Assembly: GCA_940671915.1 (NCBI GenBank)
Contig: CALNVZ010003430.1
Coordinates: 19,374,221 to 19,438,220, forward strand
DNA length: 64,000 nucleotides
Direction of reading: 5' to 3'
Source of the DNA: Paracentrotus lividus
Taxonomy: Eukaryota > Echinodermata > Echinoidea > Camarodonta > Echinidae
Shown here in pieces: positions 1 through 12,800 of this stretch. A model generated the notes under the pieces. The model had not been told where the DNA came from, made no database searches, and saw nothing but the letters and a program-made list of their open reading frames with translations. A program made the translations under genes and the position numbers. Numbering within the stretch: the stretch's first letter is position 1; each line of letters starts with the position of its first letter.

Positions 1-85
1 AGGCATTTTACGTGTTTCGGAATGACGAACCTTCGGAATAATGGACCTTCGGAATAACGAACCTTCGGAATTACGAAGTGTAACC
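1..85. repeat. 16-bp minisatellite
   Basis: Four consecutive 16-bp units at 16-79 of the form TTCGGAATAACGAACC with one to three changes each. It ends only a few bases before the foldback element. It may belong to the outer tandem-repeat domain of that element, as in sea-urchin TU foldback elements (inference). Confidence 0.75.
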
Positions 86-954
86 ATCTTACTGAGTTGC
101 GAACGTTTGCGAACGAGGCGAATTTAGAGATTATAGTATATAGAGTGATTGTAATCAACTTTGATTCAGTAGACCAGCCTTTCGACGTGAGGAGTTTTCT
201 TTTGTTATGTGTCTTCCGGACAAGGGCCCTGCAGGGAACTTCTGAAATGAATAGAGTCGAAATACAGGAATTCTTTTTATCCTGCATTGGCGCATGAAGC
301 AATTGTTTTTGGTTTAAACCACATTCCTTTCGATAAGCCGGGATTTTCCATTGAAAATAATTTGCCAAAAAGTTTTTGACATGTTCAAAATTTCTAGGCG
401 AATTTATTTATGTCAAAGGTTGCAAGTGCATAATTCTGTGTGTAAAAATGGTTGAATATACATAGAAATAGGTTTACTGATATTACTAAAATATATATGG
501 AAAAGGTCAACATAAATTTGAATCGGATAAGAATTACTCGATGAAAAAAATGTAATTTCTCAATATATGTTTGAAAATAATAATAATAATCCAGCGTATA
601 TGAGTGTCTTTGATCATGTTGATTGGTATTGTCATTAACAATAGACGCAAATAAAACATTCAGATTTCACTTCGGGAGTGGCTGGGCGTTGGGGGTAATT
701 GAGCAGGTAGTCATTTGTTTATCAGTTATCAGTACTATTATCATTTCCATATTATTGTTATCATTTTCGGGGTTTTTTTTTTCATTTCTGCACCCATGAC
801 TGCATAACAATCAATATCTCACTTTTGACTAGTGGCTATAATAATGTGCAGTCACACACACACACACACACGCACCCACGTACCTACACGAACTAAAACG
901 AAGCAAAAATTGACTTGTTTCATTGATATGTGTTCACAGTTCAGTGAAATTACC

Positions 955-1165
955 CCCCTTCGATCGAAGGTGCTGTGGAGCCGGGGGGCTGGGGGGGGGG
1001 GGGGGGGGGGGGGGGGCTTCAGCCCCCACTTCAGTTCTCAGCACACGGGTACAAAATTGCAAAAATGACCATGCATTTGTCATTTTTGATCTCTTCAGCC
1101 CCCCCCCCTTCGGCTTAGCTCCTCTAATTTCAAAAACGCTCCACGGCCCCTGCTTTGTGATTGCA
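955..1165. mobile_element. Short GC-rich MITE copy with poly-G core
   Basis: Contains GAGCCGGGGGGCTGG, a run of G, then CAGCCCCCACTTC, a CAAAAATGACCATGCATTTGT-type core and ACGCTCCACGGCCCCTG. The same order occurs at 21708-21877 and, inverted, at 2625-2735. The copy here is inside the left foldback arm. Confidence 0.6.
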
Positions 1166-1530
1166 TAAAAAAAGCAGTACAAAAGAAAACATGCCATTTT
1201 CATACAATATATCCCACCTGTACTTGCCTAACAAGGCAGTAGGCCTACAAAAGAAAACATGCCATGATCATTCAGTACAACTTGAGGGGTTGAACCCCTT
1301 TGTGTTTGCCCAACAAGGCAGTACAAAAGAAAACATGCCATGTTTATAGAGTTAGATAACCCTATTGAGCTTGCCTAACTAAGCAGCGCAAAAGAAAATA
1401 TGCAATTCTGATACAACGAGATAACCCCTTTGAGCTTGGCTTACAAAGCTTCACAAAAGAAAACATGCCATTCTGGTACAACGAGATAACCCCTTTATGC
1501 TTGTCTAACAAAGCAGCACAAAAGAACGTT
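1160..1530. repeat. 65-76 bp tandem repeat, six units
   Basis: Units carry ACAAAAGAAAACATGCCAT followed by a variable stretch and GCCTAACAAGGCAG. Unit starts fall near 1179, 1247, 1323, 1388, 1453 and 1518, so spacing settles at 65 bp toward the right. The array is missing from the right foldback arm except for its last unit edge. Confidence 0.75.
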
Positions 1531-1535
1531 GGTAG

Positions 1536-2514
1536 TAGGGATGTCCACTAAAATTTTAAGTTATTTTTAAGTTGTTTTTGCTAGGTTTATTTGATAGAGC
1601 ATTTTAAAAGAAACATTTTGGTACTTGAATTATCACAATTGGATGTTCCGTTTCAAAGATATGACCCAAAGAGTGTCTCCGATTACCAATGAGCTGCTAG
1701 AACACTTTTACAAGTTTTAGACAAAGCCAGAAAATGCAATAAAGCTCAAGTTTATGGTTCTTTTGTCTTTGATTTATTAAACCAAATCACACCAAACATT
1801 TTCTATGTGTGTATCAACATGAAATGATTATAGTAATACAATTTGAGTAGATTATACAAAGATACAGTTTATGGCAGTACAAAACTGATGGTTTGACATG
1901 TATGTTACCGTAATGTGATCCAATATGCCCCGTGGAAAAATACTCCATAGGGCATGTTTCAATAGAAACACCCTAGACAATGGGCTATTTCATGGTGGTG
2001 GTGGCTCAGAGCTGAGTGTTAGACAGGGTTAGCAGTAATTTTAAAACTTAAATGCAGTGGTAAACATTGTTCTTTGTTTTTCCCCCAATACAATTTTTGT
2101 TCAAAATAGTTGATAATTTTATAAATATCTACTTCTCCTTATCTGAATCTATTCCATCATGAGAAATTCCAGTCATTAACGCACATCACACAGAAGCATC
2201 ACTTTGAACACGCTGTAATTTTTTTTTATATCAATTTTTCCAACAGGAGAAGCTTGATCTTCTGCTGAGGTATTTTTAAGGAAGAAACTGGCCAATTAGA
2301 ATAAAAATGAGTGATATTACCACTGGCCAAAACGACAAATTTCGGAAAGCTGTTTTTATTGAAATATTTTGCTGTTTCCTCTGCCTGTGTATTTATGAGT
2401 AGGGAGTGCATGGGCTATTGTTTTGCATTGTAATGCATGGGTGACTACACCATACAGTGAAGTATAGTGCGAAAACCGTTCTAGTGGCTTTTTGCTTTTG
2501 TTTGGCCATCCCTA
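1536..2514. mobile_element. hAT-like MITE nested in the foldback element
   Basis: Begins TAGGGATGTCC and ends GGCCATCCCTA, an 11-bp inverted repeat with one mismatch. It is flanked by TTGGTAG at 1529-1535 and 2515-2521, a 7-bp direct repeat taken as target duplication. Removing it restores pairing of the flanks with the right arm (2588 on). It is about 980 bp with no supported coding region; hAT assignment is by terminus style. Confidence 0.6.
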
Positions 2515-3580
2515 TTGGTAGATCCTCCTATATACCTCACTGGTTGCGAACCCAGGCGAATTTACAGAGTTGTATATTATAGAGAGGATCTACAACGTTC
2601 TTTTGTGCTGCTTTGTTAGAAATGACAAATGCATGGTCATTTTTGCAATTTTGTACACGTGTGCTGAGAACTGAAGTGGGCTGAAAGCCCCCCCCCCCCC
2701 CAGCACCCCGGCTCCACAGCCCCCCGAAGGGTAATTTCACTGAATTATGATACATATAAATGAAAACAAGTCATTTTTGCTTCGTTTTGATTCGTGTAGG
2801 TTACGTGGGTGCGTATGTGTTGGTGTGACTGCACATTATTATAGCCAAAAGTGAGATATTGATAGTCAGTTATGCAGTCATGGGTGCAGAAATGAAAAAA
2901 CAAAATGATAACAATAATATGGAAATGATAATAGTACTGATAATTGAAAAAAGAAAATGACTACCAGCTCAATTACCCCCAACGCCCAGCCACGCCCGAA
3001 GTGAAATCTGAATGTCTTATTTGCGTCTATTGTTAATGACAATACCAATCAACATGATCAAAGACACTCATATACGCTGGATTATTATTATTATTTTCAA
3101 ACATATATTGAGAAATTACATTTTTTTCATCGAGTAATTCTTATCCGATTCAAATTTATGTTGACCTTTTCCATATATATTTTAGTAATATCAGTAAACC
3201 TATTTCTATGTATATTCAACCATTTTTACACACAGGAAGTATGCACTTGCAACCTTGACATAAAATAAATTCGCCTAAAAATTTTGAACATGTTCAAAAC
3301 TGTTGGCGAATTATTTTCAATGGAAAATCCCGGGCTTATCGAAAGGAATGTGGTTTAAACCAAAAAACAATCGCTCTCATGCGCCAAGCAGATAAAAGAA
3401 TTCCTGTATTCGACTCCATTCATTTCAGAAGTCCCTGCATATCTCTACACAAAAAACAAGAACTAGTTTCCATGAGTAAAAACCCGTTTGCTACTCTTGG
3501 AGGCGAGTGCTTTTATTCGTATATCACGTATTTTTACTTCAGGAATCTGTGTTCTGTTAAAAGTACACACCCGCTCTTCA

Positions 3581-3684
3581 GAACATGTAAAGTTTACTAA
3601 GGGATACTCAAGAAAAAAATTATTGAGTATATATTACTCAATAAATTTTTTTTCTTGAGAATCCTTAGTAACTTTTACATGTTC
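3581..3684. repeat. Imperfect palindrome
   Basis: GAACATGTAAAGTTTACTAAGG pairs with CCTTAGTAACTTTTACATGTTC, with TTGAGTATATATTACTCAA in the centre. It lies in the unpaired part of the foldback right arm. Confidence 0.75.
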
Positions 3685-4066
3685 AATTACGTAAAATTAT
3701 TGTGCAAGTGAGTTTCTCTTCAACTTGGTACGGCTTGGTGGATGATCGGGTTGAAAACACTAACAATCGACGAAAGTGAAATTGCTGAGAAATTCTATAT
3801 AGCCTGTAATTCACTAGATGAGTAAACTACGACACGTCTTCGTACGTCTCAAGTCTCGTGAAAGTCTTTTGAGAGTAATTTTACTGGCTATGCGGTACTT
3901 TTACATGTTGCGCCCGGTACGCCTACTCGGATCACGAGTACGACATCAAGACTGCACACGAGGTATGTTCTCGCGTACGTACGTACATGTATAGGGGACC
4001 ATAGAGTACACTCTGTGAGCGGAACGGATCCGAGAGCGGAGAGCCTGCATGCTCTTATTGTCTTTG

Positions 4067-4360
4067 GGTGAGTCTATCCTTTTGTTTGTTTGTTTGCCTG
4101 TTTTTATAATGATATTTGGGAATGTTTCCGATGATATACATCGTCTGATAACACTAACAGCTAGATTACCATGCATGGATTTAATTCCCATTACTTTGTC
4201 AGTCATGTACACATGCAGTTTGAGTAATTTGATGCATTGATGTGAGTAATGCAATGTATTGGTTTGTGTGAATTGATGCACTGATGTGTATATCATCGAA
4301 ACATTCCAAATATCAATATAAAAACAGGCAAACAAACAAACAAAAAGGAATAGGACTCAC
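4067..4360. repeat. Inverted repeat with ~75-bp arms
   Basis: 4067-4140 (GGTGAGTC...CTTTTGTTTGTTTGTTTGCC...) is the inverse of about 4285-4360 (...GGCAAACAAACAAACAAAAAGG...GACTCACC), separated by about 145 bp. It abuts the perfect palindrome that follows. Confidence 0.75.
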
Positions 4361-4478
4361 CTAGTGAGTAACGCTTTACATACTCAGAGAGTCAGTAAGT
4401 AAAGGTTGCACAAACTCACATGAGTTTGTGCAACCTTTACTTACTGACTCTCTGAGTATGTAAAGCGTTACTCACTAG
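4361..4478. repeat. Perfect 58-bp-arm palindrome with 2-bp spacer
   Basis: 4361-4418 and 4421-4478 are exact reverse complements, starting CTAGTGAGTAACGC and ending GCGTTACTCACTAG, with only CA between. Such a sequence can extrude a cruciform or form a long RNA hairpin. Confidence 0.95.
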
Positions 4479-5215
4479 ATTAGTTTGTGCAATGTACTCA
4501 AAACAATTAGTTATGTTACTCAATAAAATGAGTTAATTAAATAAACTAATTTTGGTGTGTCACTATATTGTCAAATTAAAAATACTCGATTAGGTGCGTT
4601 TTCAAAGTATATAGCTTTATTGAGTGAAAGCACTCATGGATGTGTGTCACTATATTGTCAAAAATACTTGGATATTTGAGTGTGATCACTTATATATGCA
4701 AGTTCTCATTTTTTGTGTGTATATACGATAATCTCTAAATTCGCCTCGTTCGCAAACGTTCGCAACTCAGTGAGATACCCCCTTTAAGTAAATTTTTTGT
4801 GAATTGCCAATTTTCCCTGAAGCAGAAGTTGTTGTCATACTTTACAAACTAGCATTTGATATCTCTTGTATCATGAATATAAATTAAATTCTTTAAAAAT
4901 AAATCTATCAGAAGTTCAATGTCATTGTGCTGTAAGGTAAAGTAGGCAAAGGGTTTTGAAAATGTGTACTCATAACAAATTGATAGCTGAAAGGTGAGAG
5001 AAATAAGTACTAAATATTGGAAATTACGGAATTGTGAAATGATGCAATATCTTATTTGTTCGCTGAGTAATAAAATTATTTTATTTATTTGAAAGGAAAG
5101 TCCTTTTTATTCAAAATGATGAGATAAAGTACTTCAGTTGAGGTAAAAAAAAATATATATATAGAATAATAATAATGTAGATGGAATTCAATTTCCAACT
5201 TTGTTCCTTGTGTAG

Positions 5216-5332
5216 ACGGATCCTCTCCAGAAGAGAAGAACAGAAGATGCAATCATTGCCTTCACATGGCATCATTTTATTGTAAACGGTACGGACGAAC
5301 CGTACTGGCTACTTAGGATGCCTATGACCAAG
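5216..5332 (+). CDS. Hydrolase gene 1, exon 5
   Basis: 117 nt, phase 0 at both ends, acceptor TGTAG and donor GTAATT. Encodes the segment TDPLQKRRTEDAIIAFTWHH onward to MPMTK. Gene 2 has an exon of identical length (17855-17971). Confidence 0.85.
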
Positions 5333-8300
5333 GTAATTATAATTTTTAAAAAAATCATTATCATAATGTTATGGGATCGAACCGGTCCAGTGTCCATTTT
5401 TTTTCTTCTGATTGTATGTTCATTTATGGGGGCTATTTGATTTAAGACATTGGATTTGCAGTTTAAAAATACATAAATTGCAAGAAATCTTCACATGATG
5501 CTTATTAACATGTGATGTCTTCTTTTGTTTTTAACGGGGAAAGTTGAGGGGTGGTGTCTCTTTCACAATTTGCGGCTGAAGCTCGGCAACGTGGTCATGT
5601 TAAGGCACCCAAAGTTTTAAAAAACTATACCTACCGTTACTAATTACTTTACCTCTATCAAAAGAAGCAAATTCTTATATTAAATTCATATAATATTTTC
5701 TCACAATATACAAAAGTCATGTATACACTAATTATTTTTCTATCACGTGACAGGCGACCGTAAGGGCTATGGATACTGTGACGGATCACGTGATGAAAGT
5801 ACGTGGCACCAACGTCACAAAATATGTTATTGCTGGAGCCTCAAAGGTAGGATATGAATTTGACGTGTTATGTTTGGGTTTGTCAGCTCGATTACTAACT
5901 GAATTATTCTTTCTTTTCCATAGATTTGATACAAGAAACACCAATAGTGTTTCACAAAGATAGATTTAAAGTCACACTTAAATTCTAAGCACATCCTGGA
6001 TTTACTAAACCTGCAATCTCATTGATAAACTTCTCTATGGCGAGTATGGTCACCAATTTTGAGATAAATTCATGAATCAATTCTATTGTTACAATAGAAC
6101 AACACAATTTATATTTATACCCCCACCCTTATGTTCGGTTGCACATTAAATTCTTGTGATATCTTCGCTTCATTTTTGTGATCAATGTAAAAGTAAAAAA
6201 ATGCGACACAAAGAAAAGTACATATGCCTATAAACTCCCTGTAATTTACGCCAAGCCTTATCTGACTAATTTAGCACGAAATTATTATTTCTATAATCAA
6301 TTGGTGACAGTATTTTCGTAACTAACTACATAATTTACCTAATTAATGACCACTAACACTTGAAACACACAATACAACATTGGTGATATGTCATTTTGCT
6401 TTCAGTCGTGAATAATTATCAAATGGAGTTCCTCAACTGTTGCTTAAATCAGTTTCATATAGTATCTAAATTGGTTTCTATTCCTAATAGAATACAGACG
6501 TTATCACGGTCTCTTCCAAATGTTATGTAAAGTAAAATCCCCGAATTGCTTTTTTATTGAAAAAATATTAATTATTGTACCTCTGTATTCGATGTTTATA
6601 CTGATGACCCCCATATTGTGTATCATAGCCCTGAGTTTCACCCAGAAGTTACTGACATTTTTAAAAACCTGCCCGAATACCTCATTAAAATGTATTTAGT
6701 CGTTCTTGACTTACTCGAAATGAACTGCCATAATCTGGGGCGTTCTTATATTCAGGCTTTTATTAATTCCTCTCATTTGATTTTATTAATTTCACCTTAA
6801 TTTCAGGGTGGATTGTATTGTATCCCTTAAGGTGCCTTCTCCAAACAAAGTGCGTCAGCTTCCCGCGTCTTTTATACTAAAAGACGATTTATCGGCTTTT
6901 GAATAGAATTCCGAAATCTTATACGGCTTAAACACATTAAAAGCGGAAAGCCGATTGTTTCCCGCGTTGGATCAGGAAGCTGCGGGAAACTGACGCACTT
7001 GTTTGGAGAAGGCGCCTAACTTGCATATTTTTATTTTATGATGACAGAGAGGCTGGACAAACATGGACGACGGGGGCGGTAGACAAACGAGTTGTTGGAT
7101 CGCACCAATGGTCCTAGATCTTCTCAATATGGTCAAGGTAACCAAATACTCATCGCTCATTCTTCCTTTTTTTTTTTTTTTTTTTTTTTTTTGTTGTCTC
7201 TCCTGCTGATCGGGAACGTTTTTTACCGGCGTCACTATTTCCGGCGTCGGGGGCGTTGGAGTCGCCAGCGGCTTGTTGTTCTAAAAAAATGTAACTTTTT
7301 TTTAATTTTCTATACCGAATTTACTCCACTGCAACTCCACTCCGATTTGTATTATTCAAAATGGAAATTCTTGTTGCCCAATTGATCGTGGCCCTGCAGC
7401 CACTGAACAGCGCCACATTTCGAATTATGGTAAAACCCTTAAGCTGGAAAAATTACAATGATATAAATTTAATGAATCATAATATTTGAGTCTCAAATTT
7501 GCCATTTCCGTATGATGTCGTTGAGACGATGTTATTGTTGTTTTGTTTTTCTTTTCTGGGGAGGCGTAATCTGAATTTTTCTTTTTCGACTTCATGTTTT
7601 CAAAAGTCCTATTATTCATCTTCTAATTCGCCGACAACTTCTTTACTTGCTCTTTTCCTTTTCTTCTGCTATTATCTCATTTTTATCTCATTATTTTTCA
7701 GAATCTTCACCACATGTACCGGTCTTTAGGAGGCTGGACATTTGCCTTTGAGGACTACTACACGGAGAACGTCACCGTCTATCTCGATGACCCAAACACC
7801 CAAAAGATGGCCGACATTGTCGATCCTTTAGGTAATTTGTCGTTAGAATTCAAATCGCACTCTTTTCAGTAGACGTGTGCAAAAGCGCACAAATCATAAT
7901 TCTAAACAGGAGTAACATGAAATACACTTTGATATGCAACGTCAATATTTAGTCAAATATATACAGTGCGTATCAATAAAAACGGGACAGTTTTGAAAAG
8001 TCTGTCAAAATTTCGTTTCAAATTATGATGTCTATATTTTGATGTTAATATATGCTTTGAAGTCTTATCTTTCGAATGCCATAAAAAAAAAAGTTTCGTT
8101 CATGCTTGAGCGCACACGGAACGGGGGGCTCAAAAAAGGGCTTGCGCACAAAATGGAAGAAAATGAGAAATATGATCATCAGACTTTTTGCTAATCAGCA
8201 GTCTTCCTCTGAAAATTTTCATTATCTTTGCCATTATTTTCGAATTCTGCTTTTAAGATTCATTTACAAAGCTATTTATTTAGTTGAATTGTTTTTTGTT

Positions 8301-8417
8301 TTATTTTGATTTTTTTTCTTCATGTTAACATGTTATCTTTAAGCATTGAATATTCCTTCAAACTAAAAACAAATGTTGTCAACCCAAGTAAGGGGATTTG
8401 GTTGGTTGGTTGATTAG

Positions 8418-8456
<39 letters not shown>

Positions 8457-9760
8457 CTTTGTTTGTTAGTTTGTTTGTTGATTGATTGTTTGATTGATGG
8501 ATTGATTTATTAATTGATTGATTGATTGATTGAATGAATGGTTGATAGATTGACCTTTTGAATGATTGAACGTTTGATTAATTCATTGTTTGTTTGAATG
8601 ATTGATTGATTGATTGATTACTCTTTGATTTATTGTTCAAATGATTGATTAAATCATTTTTAAGAATCATAGGAAATCGACTTAAAAGACTAACGTAATC
8701 ATTGATCAGTGTAAAGCAACAATCAATCGGAATGGGAGTACCCGATTCAGACTTATTGCTACTCAGCAGTCTTCCTCTAAGCTTTCGTTAAATTCTTTTG
8801 TTTTTCTTTTGTTTTTATTTTATTTTTCTTTTGTTTTTCTTAACCTTAAGCTTTCGGTGTTCGCTCAAACATGAACGAAACAAACAAAGCAATAAATCAA
8901 TCAATTAATCGATCAATTATTGATAAAACCAACCAATCGAATCCCCTTTCTTGGGTTGACAAAAAAAGGGTGTTTTTTTTTTTTTAAGTTTGAAGGAATA
9001 TTTATTGGAGAAAGATAACATATGAAAATGAAAACAAAAACAAAACAATACAAGTAAATAAATAGCTTTGTAAATGAATTTTGAAAGCATAATTCGAAAA
9101 TAATGGCAAAGATAATGAAAAAGTTTAGAGGAAGACTGCTGAGTAGCAATAAGTCTGATGATCATATTTCTCATCTATTTTGTGCGCAAGCCCCTTTTTG
9201 AGCCCCCGACAAAAACGTTCCGTGTGCGCTCAAGTATGAACGAAACTTATTTTTTTAATGGCATTTGAAAGATAAGACTTCAGAGCATCTATTAACGTCA
9301 AAATATAGACATCATGATTTGAAACGAGATTTTGACAGACTTTTCAAAACTGTCCCGTTTTTATTGATACGCACTGTATAGAGAGATTGGAAGAGGGAGA
9401 AAAATGGAATATCGTTGTCTCCGTAGGCCTATATTTTTACATTTTAATTTTTTTTTCAAGTCCTTTGAATGGGCAAATTTTCTTTTACAATCTTCCTTTA
9501 AATTTTTTTTATGACCAAAAAGTTAAAAAGTTATTTTTCAAAAAGCACATTAAAATGCAGTTCTTCCCACACCACAACTTCATACTACATAGTTTCAAAC
9601 CATCTTTCATGATTATTATTGTAGCATATGCTGATCGTTTGACGATGCCTAAGCTGATCATCAGTGCTGGATCGGATGAGTTCTTCCTCCCAGATGATTC
9701 TTACTACTATTACGACTTGATTCCAGAACCAAAGTTCCTCAGGTGACTATTCATTAACCC

Positions 9761-9820
<60 letters not shown>

Positions 9821-12800
9821 TATTACGTCTTATTTTACCAGGGTGACTCTGTTAGTGGGTCAACACTGTTATACTTAGTGGCCCTGGCATACAATAACGA
9901 AAATACATTAGAAGCCTTTATTCCAAATACGTTAAGCAAACTTATACACTCTAAAACATTAAGGGTCAACAGATGCGGATCCAGCGATCGTTCTTTGAAA
10001 ATACAGTGGAGGCCAAATTGTCTAGGGACAACAGCGGCTCCATTATACGTTTCTGTATGGGCCGATACTTTTAATTGTATGAACTAAGGCTGGATCCGGT
10101 ACTCGTCAAAATGACCCCAGTCTGGGTACTGGTCTGTACGGCATTGGGGCAATACCAGAACTTATTTTCTTGCAAGGGTTGTAATGTATGACAATATATA
10201 ACCCAGAATGGGATTACTTTAAACTTGTTGTTTGTTTTTGTTTGTTTTTTTTGCTTGCTTGTTTGTTTGTTTGTTTGTGTTTGTTTGTTTGTTTGTTTGT
10301 CTGTTTTTAAGGTGTTGTGGTCTATCGTGGTTATGTCAGTTTACTGTATATGACGTACGCGGTTCGAACCCCTGCCACTAAATCACTAACGTAAATTCAT
10401 GAACCAAGGTTCATTTGGGGAATATTGATTGATTTCCAATGATACATATAATTTGTTTTTACCATGAACACGCCCCACCCTTTCATCCTTACCCTTGTTT
10501 TTCGAATGAGCCAACTTTATTGGGCAATATTAGTCAATGTCGATTCAAGGACAACTACCCCTATTTCTACATCAGCCCTCAGCCTATTTCTAGGGGGTGG
10601 TTGTGCTGCAAGGGTATAGTAATTGTCCAGGGGTAGTTGTCCTGACCCAAATCAATGTCGTTTCATTTATTGTGTGTGTATACAGAATAACTCCGAATGC
10701 TGAACACTCTCTTACCCTACATCACGTTGAGCTGGTGACGGTCATGACGGCTTTCATGCGGACCATAATGGAGGTAAGTTAAAGCTAGTGTATAATTTTG
10801 GTAAATCTCAAAATTTTCAGTTTACTTTGAGATAGAATGAAAGATAATAATGATAAAACACCTCTTACTTTATGTGTAAGGTTAATATCTGGAAACAAAA
10901 GCCGGGATCCCTGCAAATTGACTACATTTGCCTTTTTAATATAACATAACATCATAGGCATGTGTGGGCAAGAAAAATTCAGGATAATATCTCTTTGACA
11001 TAGATAAACTAAATCTATAAAATAATCATTTGGAAGAACTGTTTTAAGTGAAATAATATTAATGCCATTGAGGGCGTTAGATCTCTTGTAACGGTTAATT
11101 CAAAATCTTCACAAAGATTCAACTTGGTGTAATGGTCACTTTTGTTGTTGATGCTATGCAATTTATGTTTGTTTTTCCCTACACTTTCACCTACAATACA
11201 GTTTATTACCATGTAAAATTAGCGGGTGAACACTAACCTAGAAGACACACAGCACATCACTTCTCTCAGTCGCAGACTGGACGATAAGGCAATATAATTT
11301 ATCAAAAAAAAATGAAAATGTAATATCATTTCATTATACTAATAATTATATAAAGGTCTGTACAAATTTATTCAAAGAGTACTTTGATCAAATACTTCAT
11401 CACTAGACCGTTTTTCTTCCCTTTTCAGCCACAAGCTTGGACGCAACCCACAATGACATGGAAACGATATGAGGCAAGTATCTTCTGCTGCATTTATGTA
11501 TATTATTTGCCCTAATGTAATATTTTCAATGGTGTATAATACTTATTATGATTATGTGACCTGCCGCCTCAAAACCATCGAAAGGTCGCAAATAGATATC
11601 ATAATGCAAATAAGCAAGCACATTTTTAGATTAATTCCATTCTTTTCCCCTTAAAGGAACTAATGTATTTTCTAAACTTTTATTAATTTGCTCAGTGATA
11701 TGCAATTGTACCGTAGTGAATTTGTACACGACTTACCGAACTTTTTTTTTCGGCTTCTTCAAAATGTTTATTGAAACCTATCACTGTATGTCATATTTTA
11801 AATATATATATATTATTATCTTTCTTATGGAAACAAAATAGATTTTTCAATAAATCAATATTTCGTCATTATCTCTACAGAACAGTACACATGGTGTCAT
11901 CGAATTGATCTCAGATCCACCACCGTTTAGAATTGAAGTCTGGCGCACTCTCACTAACAGAGGAAAGAGGTATGCTAATTCGTTTTATTCATAGGCTGCG
12001 GGATCGAATCTCTGCCCAGTGTTGGTAGACATTGAGAAAATAATATTTATATACATCCTTTCACCATGTTCCCCTTTCTATCGTTAAATGAATATGCCAA
12101 CTGAATATCACCCTGCTTCTTAACATGAAATCTAAAAATTGGTTTTTCTCATTTTAGACGTGATTTCCGTCTCGCCGTGGCCGAGACTGAGGGTTCAAGC
12201 AAGCCGTACCCTCATCTTATTATCTATAAGAACTTCCGTGCAAGGAACCCAGTAAGTATCCTTCCACTGTATTCCTTGCCTGCGGTACTCGAGTTTTGTC
12301 ACAGGAATACAAATAAATATAACTAAATAATTACAATAATGTCTTATCTCAAATATATCTTCATGCTCATGCAAGAAGATTTGAAAAACAACGCTGTTGA
12401 TTGATTTGTGTATCTAGAGTATTTTCCAGTATACACGCGATGCGAGACTTTTCCATGTAATTTCAAAAATTATCACGAAAAATCTCCTTTTTGTTCTAAA
12501 AATAAATGTAAAATGGTATGGGTTAATATCCTTAAAAATGCGATTATTAGTGAGTGCCCCCTCCCCTGGCAAAACAACGGTAGCGGAAAACAGACAGGAT
12601 AGACGGACGTAATGGGAAGGGGTAAATAAATTGACACGTGGCATTTCTTCCTATGTTTGGCGTCTCTACTCCTTTATATTCTAGTAGCAACAAATTATTT
12701 AGTATTTCCATTCAAAATTGATCTACGAATTAATACTGAGGCATATAATGCCAGCAAATCATGGCAATACATTTTTAAATTATAAGATTGTTTTGTGTTA

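Larger units (their letters stand above)
86..4776. mobile_element. Large foldback (inverted-repeat) element in intron 4 of hydrolase gene 1
   Basis: The outer ends are near-perfect inverted copies: 86-137 (ACTGAGTTGCGAACG...) pairs with about 4726-4776. Inside, 190-1075 pairs with 2620-3475, and 1518-1535 pairs with about 2588-2605, leaving a short loop at about 2515-2587. The right arm lacks the counterpart of 1095-1500, and carries about 1.25 kb (3480-4725) without a left partner. The loop itself contains another copy of the terminal sequence (GGTTGCGAACCCAGGCGAATTT). No transposase frame was seen. Sea-urchin TU elements have a similar overall plan; membership is not established. Confidence 0.75.
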
